Positions 17,078 through 26,566 are shown, counted from the stretch's first letter. The stretch is 47,492 nt of DNA from Alphaproteobacteria bacterium (GCA_026400735.1 JAPLOL010000034.1:1-47492); one strand, 5' to 3'. Notes: generated by a model from the sequence alone, not told the origin. Made by a program: numbers and translations.

Positions 17078-18202
17078 ATGACCAAGACGCCCGTCTATTG
17101 CGATTACAACGCCGGCGCCCCGATCCGCGCGGAAGCGGCTGTTGCGATGTCGCGCGCGCTCGCGGCGGGCGGAAATGCGTCGTCGGTACACAGCGTTGGA
17201 CGGCGTATGCGCGCGATGATCGAAGACGCGCGCGAGCGTATTGCCACCGCGCTTGATGCCAGCGCTGAGAACGTGGTGTTCACGTCGGGCGCAACTGAAG
17301 CGTTGCATTTAGTTCTAACCAGTTCTGGCGCGCAGTCGCTGATCGTCTCTGCTGTTGAACACGACGCTGTGTTTGAGCATGCGGGCCGCGCGTTGAAGGC
17401 GGATCGCATTGCCCCTGTCGACCCAAATGGTCTGCTTGATCTCGTAGCGCTCGGTGTGTTGTTGGCGGGTGCGCCGAAACCTGCGCTCGTTGCGGTTCAG
17501 CTAGCGAACAACGAAACCGGTGTGATCCAATCAATCGCCAAAGTGGCGACCGTCTGCCGCGAACACGGCGCGCTGTTGCTGGTCGATGCGGCGCAAGCAT
17601 TCTGCCGAATTCCGGTCAGCATCGCCGATCTCGATGCGACGTACTTGGTTGTTTCAAGCCATAAACTCGGTGGCCCTCCAGGCGCTGGCGCTCTTGTTCT
17701 GGCGTCCGGCGCGCCGTTCGTGACAACGCGCTTCGGTGGCGGACAAGAACGCGGACGCCGTCCGGGCACAGAAAATGGCGCGGCGCTGGTTGGCTTTGCG
17801 ACTGCGGTCGAGTGGGCGCTCAAAGATCGTGACTTCGAGGCGACGCGGGTCGCGTCGATGCGCGATCGCTTCGAAGCAGCCTTGCCTAAGGATGCTTTTG
17901 TGTTCGGTGCTGATGCCCGGCGTCTGCCCAACACGTCGAACTTTGCGTTGCCTGGCCTGGCGGCCGAAACGGCCGTCATTGCAATGGACCTTGAGGGTGT
18001 CGCCATAAGTTCTGGCGCTGCGTGTTCGTCGGGCAAAGTGCGGTCCAGTCGCGTGCTCGGCGCTATGAGCGCCGCGCCGGATCTGGCGAAGGCGGCGCTG
18101 CGTGTCAGCTTCGGCCACGAGTCGAAAGAGTCTGACGTAGACGAAGTACTCAACGCGCTCGCGAAAGTGGCAGCGCGCCGCAACCGCGAGGCCGCGGCAT
18201 GA
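17078..18202 (+). CDS. Cysteine desulfurase (NifS/IscS-like)
   Basis: A 374-residue PLP enzyme that takes sulfur from cysteine as a persulfide. The PLP lysine is K196 ([12 protein letters not shown]) and the persulfide cysteine is C316 ([13 protein letters not shown]), in the long-loop arrangement of group I (IscS/NifS) enzymes. The ATG at 17078 is chosen because it starts the conserved [10 protein letters not shown] and lies 4 bases after iscR; an upstream in-frame start would run through iscR. It coexists in this operon with a second, SufS-type desulfurase. Confidence 0.92.
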   Translation: MTKTPVYCDYNAGAPIRAEAAVAMSRALAAGGNASSVHSVGRRMRAMIEDARERIATALDASAENVVFTSGATEALHLVLTSSGAQSLIVSAVEHDAVFEHAGRALKADRIAPVDPNGLLDLVALGVLLAGAPKPALVAVQLANNETGVIQSIAKVATVCREHGALLLVDAAQAFCRIPVSIADLDATYLVVSSHKLGGPPGAGALVLASGAPFVTTRFGGGQERGRRPGTENGAALVGFATAVEWALKDRDFEATRVASMRDRFEAALPKDAFVFGADARRLPNTSNFALPGLAAETAVIAMDLEGVAISSGAACSSGKVRSSRVLGAMSAAPDLAKAALRVSFGHESKESDVDEVLNALAKVAARRNREAAA

Positions 18203-19686
18203 GCGCGGTGAAGGACACGATCGATAAGGGCACCGTAGCCGCGACGCGTGCGCTCGAAGCTGAGAAGTACAAGCACGGCTTCGTCACCGAGCTTGAGCAA
18301 GAGTTCGCACCTCCGGGGCTCAACGAAGATATCGTCCGCTACATCTCCGCAAAGAAGGGCGAACCGGAATGGATGCTGCAATGGCGCTTGGACGCGTTCC
18401 AACGCTGGCTGACTATCGAAGAGCCGACCTGGGCGCTCGTCCACTATCCGCCGATCGACTATCAGGCGGCGCGCTACTACGCGGCGCCGAAGGCCGGCGC
18501 AAAGTATAAGAGCCTCGACGACGTCGATCCGGAAATTCTCGATACCTACAAGAAGCTCGGCATACCGCTGCGGGAAGCTGAAGTGCTATTAGGCGTTGAA
18601 GGCGCTCCGCGCGTTGCTGTGGACGCAGTGTTCGATAGCGTCAGCGTTGTTACGACGTTCAAGGATGAACTCGCCAAAGCCGGTGTGATCTTTTGCTCCA
18701 TGAGCGAGGCGGTTCGCGAGCACCCGGAGCTGGTGAAGAAGTATCTCGGCTCGGTGGTGCCGACGTCGGACAATTTCTTTGCGACGCTAAATAGCGCCGT
18801 CTTCTCCGACGGCTCGTTTGTGTACGTGCCGCCGGGCGTGCGCTGCCCGATGGAGCTCAGCACGTATTTCCGTATGAACGCGGAAGGCACCGGGCAGTTC
18901 GAGCGTACGCTGATCATTGTCGACAAGGGCGCTTACGTTTCGTACCTCGAAGGCTGCACCGCGCCGATGCGCGACGAGAACCAGCTGCACGCGGCGGTGG
19001 TAGAACTCGTCGCGCTCGATGACGCCGAGATCAAATACTCGACGGTGCAGAACTGGTGGCCTGGCGACGCCGAAGGCAAAGGCGGCATCTACAACTTCGT
19101 CACCAAACGCGGCGATTGCCGCGGCGCCCGCTCGAAGATCAGCTGGACGCAAGTCGAAACCGGTTCAGCCATCACCTGGAAATATCCGAGTTGCGTGCTG
19201 CGCGGTGACGATAGCTCTGGCGAGTTCTACTCAATCGCCGTCACGAACGGGCGCCAACAAGCCGACACCGGCACGAAGATGATCCATCTGGGCAAGAACA
19301 CGCGCTCGCGTATTATCTCTAAGGGTATCTCGGCGGGACATTCGTCCAATGCGTATCGTGGCTTGGTCTCTGCTCACGCCAAGGCCAAGGGTGCGCGTAA
19401 CTTCACGCAGTGCGACTCGCTTCTGATTGGCGATCAGTGCGCGGCGCATACTGTGCCTTACGTCGAGACCCGAACGCCGGATGCGCAATTCGAGCACGAA
19501 GCGACAACGACCAAGCTTTCCGACGATCAGCTCTTCTATCTCCGGTCACGCGGTATTCCGGAAGAAGAAGCTGTCGCGCTGCTTGTGAATGGCTTCGTGC
19601 GTGAGGTGCTCCAGAAGCTGCCGATGGAGTTCGCGGTGGAAGCGCAGAAGCTATTGGAAGTCAGTCTCGAAGGGAGCGTCGGATGA
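18199..19686 (+). CDS. sufB: Fe-S cluster assembly scaffold SufB
   Basis: A 495-residue SufB, the main scaffold subunit of the SufBC2D complex. Long conserved blocks are visible: [59 protein letters not shown] and QCDSLLIG. The C-terminal [18 protein letters not shown] matches the same block in SufD. Its start overlaps the desulfurase stop, and its stop overlaps the lipoprotein gene. Confidence 0.97.
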   Translation: MSAVKDTIDKGTVAATRALEAEKYKHGFVTELEQEFAPPGLNEDIVRYISAKKGEPEWMLQWRLDAFQRWLTIEEPTWALVHYPPIDYQAARYYAAPKAGAKYKSLDDVDPEILDTYKKLGIPLREAEVLLGVEGAPRVAVDAVFDSVSVVTTFKDELAKAGVIFCSMSEAVREHPELVKKYLGSVVPTSDNFFATLNSAVFSDGSFVYVPPGVRCPMELSTYFRMNAEGTGQFERTLIIVDKGAYVSYLEGCTAPMRDENQLHAAVVELVALDDAEIKYSTVQNWWPGDAEGKGGIYNFVTKRGDCRGARSKISWTQVETGSAITWKYPSCVLRGDDSSGEFYSIAVTNGRQQADTGTKMIHLGKNTRSRIISKGISAGHSSNAYRGLVSAHAKAKGARNFTQCDSLLIGDQCAAHTVPYVETRTPDAQFEHEATTTKLSDDQLFYLRSRGIPEEEAVALLVNGFVREVLQKLPMEFAVEAQKLLEVSLEGSVG

Positions 19687-20177
19687 GCGTGTGGCGTTAT
19701 GCTTTAGCTGCGTGCGTCATTGCACTGGCCGCGTGCAACCAACAACCTGCCGACCGCGAGGCCGAGGGTTCGGCGCCGCCCGTCGAGACGCCATCTGACA
19801 CCACCGATACGGCGCGCGCAGAAATTCCGCCCGTGGACGCTTCGTTGCTTGGAGCACCGAACGATGCGTTTACGGCCATCGAGCCCAGCGAAGTCGGGGT
19901 CTTCGGCGCGCCCGCCGTTATGGAGGCTCTTGAGCCACTGCTCGGACCCGAAGTTATGGAGGGTGCTGATGTCAGCCTTTCTGTCCGCGAGAACGGCGAT
20001 CAAGCGATTGCCGATGTTGTGCGCACCGGATTGCAGGACGATGCCGTTTCCGGCGGCCACGTCCGTATCGAGTTTCATCGCGAGGCGGACGGCTGGTTTC
20101 CTGTAAACGCCTACCGGCGCACGCAATGCGCGCGCGGTGGGGAGGCTGGTCAATGGACCGCGGGGCTCTGTCCATGA
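19683..20177 (+). CDS. Predicted lipoprotein inside the suf operon
   Basis: A 164-residue protein with a lipoprotein signal: MSVWRY, a short hydrophobic stretch, and the lipobox L15-A-A-C18. A Pro/Glu/Thr-rich linker follows, then a compact domain (about residues 75-150) with two further cysteines near the end (TQCARGG, TAGLCP) that could form a disulfide. I do not recognise the domain. It overlaps sufB by four bases upstream and the next gene by four bases downstream, so it is part of the operon, although SufBCD works in the cytoplasm. Confidence 0.8.
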   Translation: MSVWRYALAACVIALAACNQQPADREAEGSAPPVETPSDTTDTARAEIPPVDASLLGAPNDAFTAIEPSEVGVFGAPAVMEALEPLLGPEVMEGADVSLSVRENGDQAIADVVRTGLQDDAVSGGHVRIEFHREADGWFPVNAYRRTQCARGGEAGQWTAGLCP

Positions 20178-20470
20178 GTGAACGTGAATACTGGTTCGCG
20201 CGTCGCTATCCGTTGAAAGATCCGCGTCAGGCGTTCGCGCCGGTGCACTGGAAGGGATATCTCGTGTCGCTCGTATTCGTGTCAGCGCTCACTGGCGGTG
20301 GCGTCGCGTTCGCGTGGTTTGGCGCGAACAACGAGATGTTCGAAGGGATCATGGTCTTTGCGGTCGTCGCGCTTTTGTCGGGCGTTTGGTTCACCATGAC
20401 CGCGAAGGCGAATGGTGATCGGATACGCTCGGTGGCGGACTATAAAAAGGACAAGCAACAGGGTGTTTGA
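20174..20470 (+). CDS. Small two-helix membrane protein inside the suf operon
   Basis: A 98-residue protein with two predicted transmembrane helices (around residues 27-47 and 56-76) and a charged tail rich in Lys/Asp. The ATG at 20174 overlaps the lipoprotein stop as ATGA; the longer in-frame ORF from 20126 would run into that gene. I do not recognise the family. Its end overlaps the proposed sufC start. Together with the lipoprotein it makes an envelope pair set between sufB and sufC. Confidence 0.75.
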   Translation: MSEREYWFARRYPLKDPRQAFAPVHWKGYLVSLVFVSALTGGGVAFAWFGANNEMFEGIMVFAVVALLSGVWFTMTAKANGDRIRSVADYKKDKQQGV

Positions 20471-21209
20471 CGTTCAAGGCCTCCATGTCGCCGTTGGCGG
20501 CGCCGAGATCATAAAAGGTCTTACGCTGTTCGTGCCGGCGGGCGAGACGCACGCAATCATGGGCCCGAACGGCTCAGGAAAGTCGACGCTGTCCTACGCG
20601 CTCGCTGGACGTGACAATTACGACGTTACGAGGGGTTCGGCAGCGCTTGGCGGGGTGGATCTGCTCGCGCTTGAGCCAGAGGCGCGCGCGTGCGCGGGTC
20701 TGTTCTTGTCTTTTCAATATCCTGTCGAAATTCCGGGACTCTCAGCAATTGCGTTTTTGAAGGCCGCGCTTAACGCGCAGCGCAAATCGCGCGGACAGGA
20801 GCCTATGCCGGCGCCTGAGTTGTTGAAGCTCCTGCGCGCTAAGGCCGAGGCGCTGAAGATTGACCAGGAGATGCTGAAGCGTCCGCTCAACGTCGGATTC
20901 TCCGGCGGAGAAAAGAAGCGCTTTGAAGCACTGCAACTCGCGGTGCTTGAGCCGAAGTTCGCTATTCTCGATGAGACTGATTCAGGTCTGGACATCGATG
21001 CGCTGAAGATCGTCGCCGCTAGCGTGAATGCCGCGCGCGCGCCGGATCGTGGACTCCTCGTGATTACGCACTATCAGCGGCTGCTTGATTATATCAAACC
21101 GGACCGCGTCCACATCCTTGCCAAGGGACGTATCGTTACCAGCGGCGGTCCTGAATTGGCGCTCGAACTCGAACGTGATGGCTACGACAAATATGTGAGA
21201 GCGGCGTGA
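20463..21209 (+). CDS. sufC: Fe-S assembly ATPase SufC
   Basis: A 248-residue ABC-type ATPase that drives the SufBC2D complex. Walker A is GPNGSGKST, the signature is FSGGEKKRFEALQ, and Walker B ends AILDETDSGLD. The GTG at 20463 is chosen: it gives FDVQGLHVAVGG, where SufC proteins begin, and AAGGA lies upstream. An ATG at 20412 would add 17 residues read out of frame from the preceding gene. Confidence 0.95.
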   Translation: MFDVQGLHVAVGGAEIIKGLTLFVPAGETHAIMGPNGSGKSTLSYALAGRDNYDVTRGSAALGGVDLLALEPEARACAGLFLSFQYPVEIPGLSAIAFLKAALNAQRKSRGQEPMPAPELLKLLRAKAEALKIDQEMLKRPLNVGFSGGEKKRFEALQLAVLEPKFAILDETDSGLDIDALKIVAASVNAARAPDRGLLVITHYQRLLDYIKPDRVHILAKGRIVTSGGPELALELERDGYDKYVRAA

Positions 21210-22117
21210 GTATCGCGTCCGAACTCCCGACGCGCCGCAATGAAGCGTGGAAGTACTCCGATCTGCGCAAGGCAATTGGAGAAGAGCGTCACACGCTGCG
21301 CGATGGGCGCGACATCATTGAGCGATTGGCGCCGGGGACGCAGCAGCTGGTTGCGGCGCCGGGAAAAAAGCACGTCTTCATCGAGCGGATGACCGATGAT
21401 CGTCACATGGACGCGCGGTCGTTCGACTGGACTGTGGGCGAGAGCGCAGAACTTACACGGGTCGTGATCCAAACCGGCAAAGAGCTGCCGCTTTCAATCA
21501 CGCGCGTGCGCCTGGCCGCTCGTGCAAAGTTCACTCAGTTCGTGCTCAGTTTTGGCGCGCGGCTGGCGCGGATTGAGACGCATGTCGCTGTGGAGGGGGA
21601 GGGCGTCGAAGTGACGATGAACGGCGCCTACCTCGCAAGCGCCAACCGTCACGCGGATCTGACGTCGGTGATCGAGCACAACGCCCCTGGAGCGGTCACG
21701 CGCCAGCTGATCAAAGGCGTTGTGCGCGCGGGCGGACGCGGCGTGTTTCAAGGCAAGATCGTGGTTGAGCGCGCGGCGCAGAGGACCGACGCGCGCCAGC
21801 ACCATCAGGGGCTGCTCCTAGAGGATGGCGCGGAGATCTTCGCCAAGCCGGAACTTATGATCCATGCCGATGACGTCCAATGCGCGCACGGCAACACGGC
21901 CGGCGGGCTGGATGATCGTGCCCTCTTCTACATGCGCTCGCGCGGCATTCCCGAAGCGGACGCACGCGCTCTGCTGATCGAAGCGTTCCTGACAGAAACG
22001 ATCCCCGCGGGTCTCCCGGAAAGCCTTCGTGACGAGTTGGTGTTTGCGATCCAAACTTGGCTCCAAACGGGCCAGCCGCCTCAGCCTGCGGTGAGCGATG
22101 AAGAGGGCATGCTATGA
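21206..22117 (+). CDS. sufD: Fe-S cluster assembly protein SufD
   Basis: A 303-residue SufD, shorter than the roughly 420 residues of the E. coli protein; the missing part is the N-terminal helical domain. It begins near TRRNEAWKYSDLR, runs through the beta-helix core (MNGAYLASANRHADLTSVIEH), and ends with RSRGIPEADARALLIEAF, as in SufB. The histidine-rich HADDVQCAHGNTAG segment is the family hallmark. GTG start overlapping the sufC stop as GTGA. Confidence 0.95.
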   Translation: MSIASELPTRRNEAWKYSDLRKAIGEERHTLRDGRDIIERLAPGTQQLVAAPGKKHVFIERMTDDRHMDARSFDWTVGESAELTRVVIQTGKELPLSITRVRLAARAKFTQFVLSFGARLARIETHVAVEGEGVEVTMNGAYLASANRHADLTSVIEHNAPGAVTRQLIKGVVRAGGRGVFQGKIVVERAAQRTDARQHHQGLLLEDGAEIFAKPELMIHADDVQCAHGNTAGGLDDRALFYMRSRGIPEADARALLIEAFLTETIPAGLPESLRDELVFAIQTWLQTGQPPQPAVSDEEGML

Positions 22118-23346
22118 ATGCGCCTCTGATCCGCCGTCCGCTTGACGTGGACGCAGTTCGCGCTCAGTTCGCGATCCTTGGACGGTCGGTCAACGATCGC
22201 GCTTTGGTGTATCTGGACAACGCCGCAAGTGCGCAGAAGCCAGAGGCAGTCATAGAAGCTATGGCGGCGCAGATGCGGGGCGCTTACGCCAACGTTCATC
22301 GGGGGCTTCACACGCTAGCGAACGAGACAACGGAGGCGTTTGAAGCCGCGCGTGGCAAGGTGGCGCGTTTCATCAATGCGCCAAGTACCGACAGCATCAT
22401 CTTCACCAAGGGCGGCACCCACGCGATTAACATCGTGGCCGCTGGGCTCGATGTGAAGGCTGGCGACGAGATCGTACTTTCAGTGATGGAGCACCATTCC
22501 AACATCGTGCCGTGGCATTTCCTGCGCGAGCGCAAAGGCGCAGTACTGAAATGGCTGGATATCGACGACGATGGCGCGATTGATCTCAACGCGCTTGATG
22601 CTCTTATTGGGCCGCGGACGAAGATCGTCGCAATTACGCATATGTCGAACGTGCTGGGCGCTAAGACGTCAGCGAGGGAAATCGCACGTATTGCCCACGC
22701 CAAAGGCGTCAAGGTCTTGTTTGATGGTTGTCAGGCGACGGTGCACGATCATGTCGACGTGCAGGCCATAGGCGCTGACTTTTATGCGTTCACTGGTCAC
22801 AAGCTCTATGGCCCGACCGGCGTTGGCGTACTCTACGGCAAGCGAGACTTGCTCGCGGCCATGGCGCCGTTTGAAGGCGGCGGCGAGATGATCGATCTCG
22901 TTGAGCGCGAGCGGGTCACCTACAACGAGCCGCCGCATCGTTTTGAAGCAGGAACGCCGCCGATCATCGAAGCCGTGGGGCTCGGGGCCGCGATTGATTG
23001 GCTGGAGAGCCAAGATCGCGCTGCTATCGCCGCGCACGAGGCCGCGCTTCGTGATCGCGCTATGAGTGCCTTGCGTGAACTGAACTGGGTGAAGTTGCAC
23101 GGCGCGGCCGCAGACAAAGGCGCCATCGTCGCTTTCTCAGTCGAGGGCGCACACCCGCACGATGTGGCGCAGATTCTGGATCGCCAGGGCGTCGCCATTC
23201 GAGCCGGGCATCATTGCGCGCAGCCTTTGATGCAGCGTCTTGGCGTCACCGCAACAGCGCGAGCAAGTTTTGCGTGCTACAATCGTCTTGAAGAGGTCGA
23301 TGCGCTTGTCGAGGCCTTGCACAAGGCAAGGAAGCTTCTGAGTTAG
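22114..23346 (+). CDS. sufS: Cysteine desulfurase SufS
   Basis: A 410-residue group II cysteine desulfurase. The PLP lysine is K230 (TGHKLYGPTGVG) and the persulfide cysteine C368 (RAGHHCAQPLM). VYLDNAASAQKP opens the core. It would normally hand sulfur to SufE or SufU; neither is present in this window. It overlaps sufD by four bases. Confidence 0.96.
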   Translation: MNAPLIRRPLDVDAVRAQFAILGRSVNDRALVYLDNAASAQKPEAVIEAMAAQMRGAYANVHRGLHTLANETTEAFEAARGKVARFINAPSTDSIIFTKGGTHAINIVAAGLDVKAGDEIVLSVMEHHSNIVPWHFLRERKGAVLKWLDIDDDGAIDLNALDALIGPRTKIVAITHMSNVLGAKTSAREIARIAHAKGVKVLFDGCQATVHDHVDVQAIGADFYAFTGHKLYGPTGVGVLYGKRDLLAAMAPFEGGGEMIDLVERERVTYNEPPHRFEAGTPPIIEAVGLGAAIDWLESQDRAAIAAHEAALRDRAMSALRELNWVKLHGAAADKGAIVAFSVEGAHPHDVAQILDRQGVAIRAGHHCAQPLMQRLGVTATARASFACYNRLEEVDALVEALHKARKLLS

Positions 23347-23349
23347 AGT

Positions 23350-23703
23350 ATGATGGACGGTTCCGTTCCCCCGCAGAGCGCTCTGCCGAAGGCTGAGCTT
23401 GATCGCATCACCGATGACCTGGTGGCGCAGTTCAAGACTGTGTTTGATCCGGAAATCCCGGTTGATGTCTACGAACTGGGCCTCATTTATAAGGTCGACA
23501 TCAATGATGAAGGCTTCGTCGATATCGAGATGACGCTGACCGCGCCGGGCTGCCCCGTTGCCGGCGAAATGCCGGGCTGGGTTGAGACTGCCGCGCGCAA
23601 GGTCAGAGGTGTTACGGGGGCCAAAGTGAACCTCGTGTTTGAACCACCTTGGACGACGGCGCGCATGAGCGACGAAGCCAAGCTCGAACTGAACATGTTG
23701 TAG
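23350..23703 (+). CDS. sufT: SUF system maturation protein SufT-like (DUF59/MIP18)
   Basis: A 117-residue DUF59 protein. The marks DPEIPVDVYELGLIYKVD and TLTAPGCPVAGEMPGWVE, with the conserved cysteine in the second, define the family. SufT-like proteins help mature Fe-S proteins. The gene starts 3 bases after sufS and ends 3 bases before the A-type carrier gene. Confidence 0.92.
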   Translation: MMDGSVPPQSALPKAELDRITDDLVAQFKTVFDPEIPVDVYELGLIYKVDINDEGFVDIEMTLTAPGCPVAGEMPGWVETAARKVRGVTGAKVNLVFEPPWTTARMSDEAKLELNML

Positions 23704-23706
23704 ACG

Positions 23707-24069
23707 ATGACACGCAGACCCAGACCGAAGATTGTAACGCTCACTGAAGCGGCCGCTGCGCGCGTGAAGGAGATCGTGGCGAAGGGCGACAAGCCGTATT
23801 TGCGGGTTGGCGTCGTCAACGGTGGCTGCGCTGGAATGGAATACACGCTCGATTACGCCACTGACCCTGCGCAGTTCGATGAGTTAGTTGAGGACAAGGA
23901 CGTTAAGATCCTCGTTGCAGCTGATGCTGTCCTGTTTCTGCTGGGCTCCGAAATCGACTACGAAACGACGCGGCTTGCGTCGAAGTTTGTCTTCCGCAAT
24001 CCCAATCAAACAGACGCCTGCGGTTGCGGTGAGAGCGTCACCATCGTGCCGGCCAAGGCCCAAGCGTAA
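23707..24069 (+). CDS. sufA: A-type Fe-S carrier (SufA/IscA/HesB family)
   Basis: A 120-residue A-type carrier. The three cluster cysteines are present: one in NGGCAGMEY and two in ACGCGESV near the C terminus. The position at the end of the suf genes favours SufA; ErpA cannot be excluded by sequence. Its TAA shares a base with the next ATG (TAATG). Confidence 0.93.
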   Translation: MTRRPRPKIVTLTEAAAARVKEIVAKGDKPYLRVGVVNGGCAGMEYTLDYATDPAQFDELVEDKDVKILVAADAVLFLLGSEIDYETTRLASKFVFRNPNQTDACGCGESVTIVPAKAQA

Positions 24070-24503
24070 TGCCCGCAGACAATAGCTTCCACGAGTACGT
24101 GAAGGAGCTATTTGCGAGTGTTGGGCCAGTTCAGATCAAACGCATGTTCGGCGGCGCTGGCGGCTACGCTGACGGCGTCATGTTTCTGCTGCTGGGAAAC
24201 GACACCATTCACATCAAAGTCGATGACGCCCTGAAAGTCGAACTGCGTGAAGAGGGATCTGGGCCGTTCGAGTGGACGCCGCAGAATGGGCCACGGGCTG
24301 GCGAGACGATCGATCTTGGGTATTGGCGTTTGCCCGATAGCGCTCTCGACGATCCGGACGAGGCGGCGCTCTGGGGACGCAAAGCGTTGAAGATTGCGAA
24401 GGCCAAAGCGGCGGCCAAGCCGCAAAAGAAGGCAAGGACCGTGGCGAAAACGGCGCCGAAGGTCGCAAAGGAAGCGCCAGCGAACAAGAAGACGAAGCGC
24501 TAG
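24069..24503 (+). CDS. TfoX/Sxy N-terminal domain protein
   Basis: A 144-residue protein with a TfoX N-terminal domain at about residues 5-100 (KRMFGGAGGYADGVMFLLL, later YWRLPDSALDDPDEAALW). A 40-residue Lys/Ala tail follows, of the kind that binds nucleic acid (inference). TfoX/Sxy proteins control competence in some gammaproteobacteria; this role is not shown in alphaproteobacteria. It is joined to sufA by TAATG and so is the last gene of the operon. Its stop overlaps the stop of the convergent crotonase gene through a shared CTAG. Confidence 0.85.
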   Translation: MPADNSFHEYVKELFASVGPVQIKRMFGGAGGYADGVMFLLLGNDTIHIKVDDALKVELREEGSGPFEWTPQNGPRAGETIDLGYWRLPDSALDDPDEAALWGRKALKIAKAKAAAKPQKKARTVAKTAPKVAKEAPANKKTKR

Positions 24504-25282
24504 CTCCCTTTGAACTCGGCAGGACGCTTCTGGAAGAACGCTTGCACGCCTTCGCGGAAGTCCTCGGTGCGACCTGCGATCTTCTGAGATTGGCGTTCGG
24601 CGTTGAGCTGTTCGTCCCAGCTGTTGTCTAGCGACGACCAAGCGAGGCGTCGGATCATCCCGAGTGTTTTGGTTGGGCCGTTGGCGAGTTCGAGCGCGAG
24701 AGCCTTTGCTGTGGGCAGCAGTTCGGCGTCGGGAACGCAGCGGTTCACCAAGCCCCAATCGTGCGCCTGCTTGGCGTGAATCTTTTCTCCCAGCAGCATC
24801 ATCTCCATCGCGCGAACGCGGCCGATCATACGTGGAAGGTGATAGGTGGCGCTGCCATCCGGCACGAGCCCGATGCGGCGGAAGGCTTGCAGGAAGTAGG
24901 CGCTCTCGCCTGCGACGATGAGATCGCCCAGCAACGCGAACGAGCAGCCAATGCCAGCAGCGGCGCCGTTGACGGCGGTGACGTACGGAATCGGCAGGTC
25001 GCGCAGCTTGCTGACGAACGGGTTAAATGTTTGTTCGAGCCGCCCACCGAGATCGGGTTGGCCATCCGCATCCATCGGCGGCGCGCCACTAGCGAGATTG
25101 GCGCCGGAGGAAAAGCCGCGCCCTTCACCGGTCAGCACGATGCAGCGCGCTTCACTGGCGGCTCTGTCAAAGAAGACATCGAGTTCAGCCGTCATTTCAA
25201 CGGAGATTGCGTTCAGCGTAGCGGGATCGGACAGCGTGATTAATGCGACGCCGTTCTCGAGTTCATATTTGGCTTTAGCCAT
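24500..25282 (-). CDS. Enoyl-CoA hydratase/isomerase family protein (PaaG-like)
   Basis: A 260-residue crotonase. The oxyanion hole segments are GRGFSSGANLASG and NGAAAGIGCSFALLGD. Both glutamates of classical enoyl-CoA hydratase appear replaced (S and F by hand alignment), while the aspartate in RIGLVPDGSATYHLPR is kept. That is the pattern of PaaG-type isomerases rather than hydratases. No fatty-acid or phenylacetate genes are adjacent, so the substrate is open. Confidence 0.85.
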   Translation of the reverse strand: MAKAKYELENGVALITLSDPATLNAISVEMTAELDVFFDRAASEARCIVLTGEGRGFSSGANLASGAPPMDADGQPDLGGRLEQTFNPFVSKLRDLPIPYVTAVNGAAAGIGCSFALLGDLIVAGESAYFLQAFRRIGLVPDGSATYHLPRMIGRVRAMEMMLLGEKIHAKQAHDWGLVNRCVPDAELLPTAKALALELANGPTKTLGMIRRLAWSSLDNSWDEQLNAERQSQKIAGRTEDFREGVQAFFQKRPAEFKGS

Positions 25283-25360
25283 TTTTCTCTCCCACGCATG
25301 AGCGCGGGGGCAGTCTAACCAGACTTTGATGCGACGGGATATGCTGCCGGAGCGGCAGCG

Positions 25361-26416
25361 CTACGCGACGTAAAGGACCGGCGTGGCGTCCGTGGTCGTT
25401 TGATTGCGGCCATTGCGCTTGGATGCGTAGAGGCACGCATCAGCACGCTCAATTAGGCCGGCTGGTGTGTCGCCCGATTGCAAGCGGGCAATGCCGATCG
25501 AGACCGTGACTTGGCCTAGGTCCTCGTTCGTTGAGCGGCGACGCAGGCGCTTTGCCTGGATCGCTTCACGCAACGCCTCGGCTGTCTGCTGCGCTACACG
25601 CGCGCTCATGCGCGGCATCACCACCGCGAACTCTTCGCCGCCATAGCGTGCGACAAGGAAATCGGGGCGAGCATGCGCTTGGAGCGCACTGGCCAGGAAG
25701 CGGAGGATCTGATCGCCTGTGTGGTGCCCCCAAGTGTCGTTGAAGCGCTTGAAGTAATCGATGTCGCACAGCAGGAGCGAAAGCTCGGTGCGTTGCGCCT
25801 TTGCTTCCTCGATACGCATCCGCAGCGTTTCGTCGAACATCCGGCGGTTGGCGAGACCAGTGAGGCTGTCAGTCAGCGATTCCATGCGCACCGACTCAAG
25901 GCTTGTGCGCAGCGTGTCGATCTCTGACGTCGATTTCTTCAGTTGCTCATTGAGAGTTTGATTGTGGTTTGCCATGTCGAGCGTCGCTGCGGCCAGGCTT
26001 GCGACGACCTGGCGGATCTGATCGGGCGTCATGCCGCGGTTGAGATCGGTGGCGGCGTTCTCGAGTGTTCGCCCGTAATCGCCGCTCTTGTTCTCGGCAT
26101 CTTTCAGGAAGGACACGACGTGCCCGAGGTCGCGTGCGATCTTCTCGCCGGCCAGGACAATCTGCGCAGATGCGCCAAGGCCCGTGAAGAACTGCTCGTG
26201 GAGCTGCGAGTTATCTTCGCTCGCGAATGCCACACCCGATGCAATGCGAGCATCGACGGCCTCGCGGAGCGCTTGGTTGCGGTTCAAGCGATAAGAGAGC
26301 CAAACCTCATAATTGGCGCTCGTCGGCGGAACGCCGTGCAGCCGCATGAGGTCGAGTGTCTCGACCGCAACGTTCGCGCCGCCGGGGCCTTGCATCAGGA
26401 TGTCTTGGTCTGTCAC
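25361..26416 (-). CDS. Diguanylate cyclase (GGDEF) with alphaproteobacterial N-terminal domain
   Basis: A 351-residue cytoplasmic protein. An N-terminal helical domain (about residues 15-100, with YEVWLSYRLNRNQALREAV) and a coiled coil (about 140-185) precede the GGDEF domain at about 190-340. The active site is GGEEF at 259-263, so c-di-GMP synthesis is likely. The usual inhibitory I-site RxxD is changed to R250-P-D-F253, so feedback inhibition may be lost. GTG start; an ATG seven codons on is possible. The layout resembles Caulobacter DgcB-type enzymes. Confidence 0.9.
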   Translation of the reverse strand: MTDQDILMQGPGGANVAVETLDLMRLHGVPPTSANYEVWLSYRLNRNQALREAVDARIASGVAFASEDNSQLHEQFFTGLGASAQIVLAGEKIARDLGHVVSFLKDAENKSGDYGRTLENAATDLNRGMTPDQIRQVVASLAAATLDMANHNQTLNEQLKKSTSEIDTLRTSLESVRMESLTDSLTGLANRRMFDETLRMRIEEAKAQRTELSLLLCDIDYFKRFNDTWGHHTGDQILRFLASALQAHARPDFLVARYGGEEFAVVMPRMSARVAQQTAEALREAIQAKRLRRRSTNEDLGQVTVSIGIARLQSGDTPAGLIERADACLYASKRNGRNQTTTDATPVLYVA

Positions 26417-26566
26417 GCGATACCCGCAGAATCTGCAATCTCAGGGACGGTAGTGGGCAGGGTATGGACGAGTGGTAAATGCTACGAATAATCCAGAAAA
26501 AATGAGTAGTTGCGCTTACGTCCACGGTAAGCGGTAGACAGAGACGAAAGCCTTGGGAGGCGCGAA

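Noticed and set aside
17497..18444. 315-codon open frame antisense to the first cysteine desulfurase and sufB
   Set aside because: It spans two certain genes on the other strand and shows no conserved motif.
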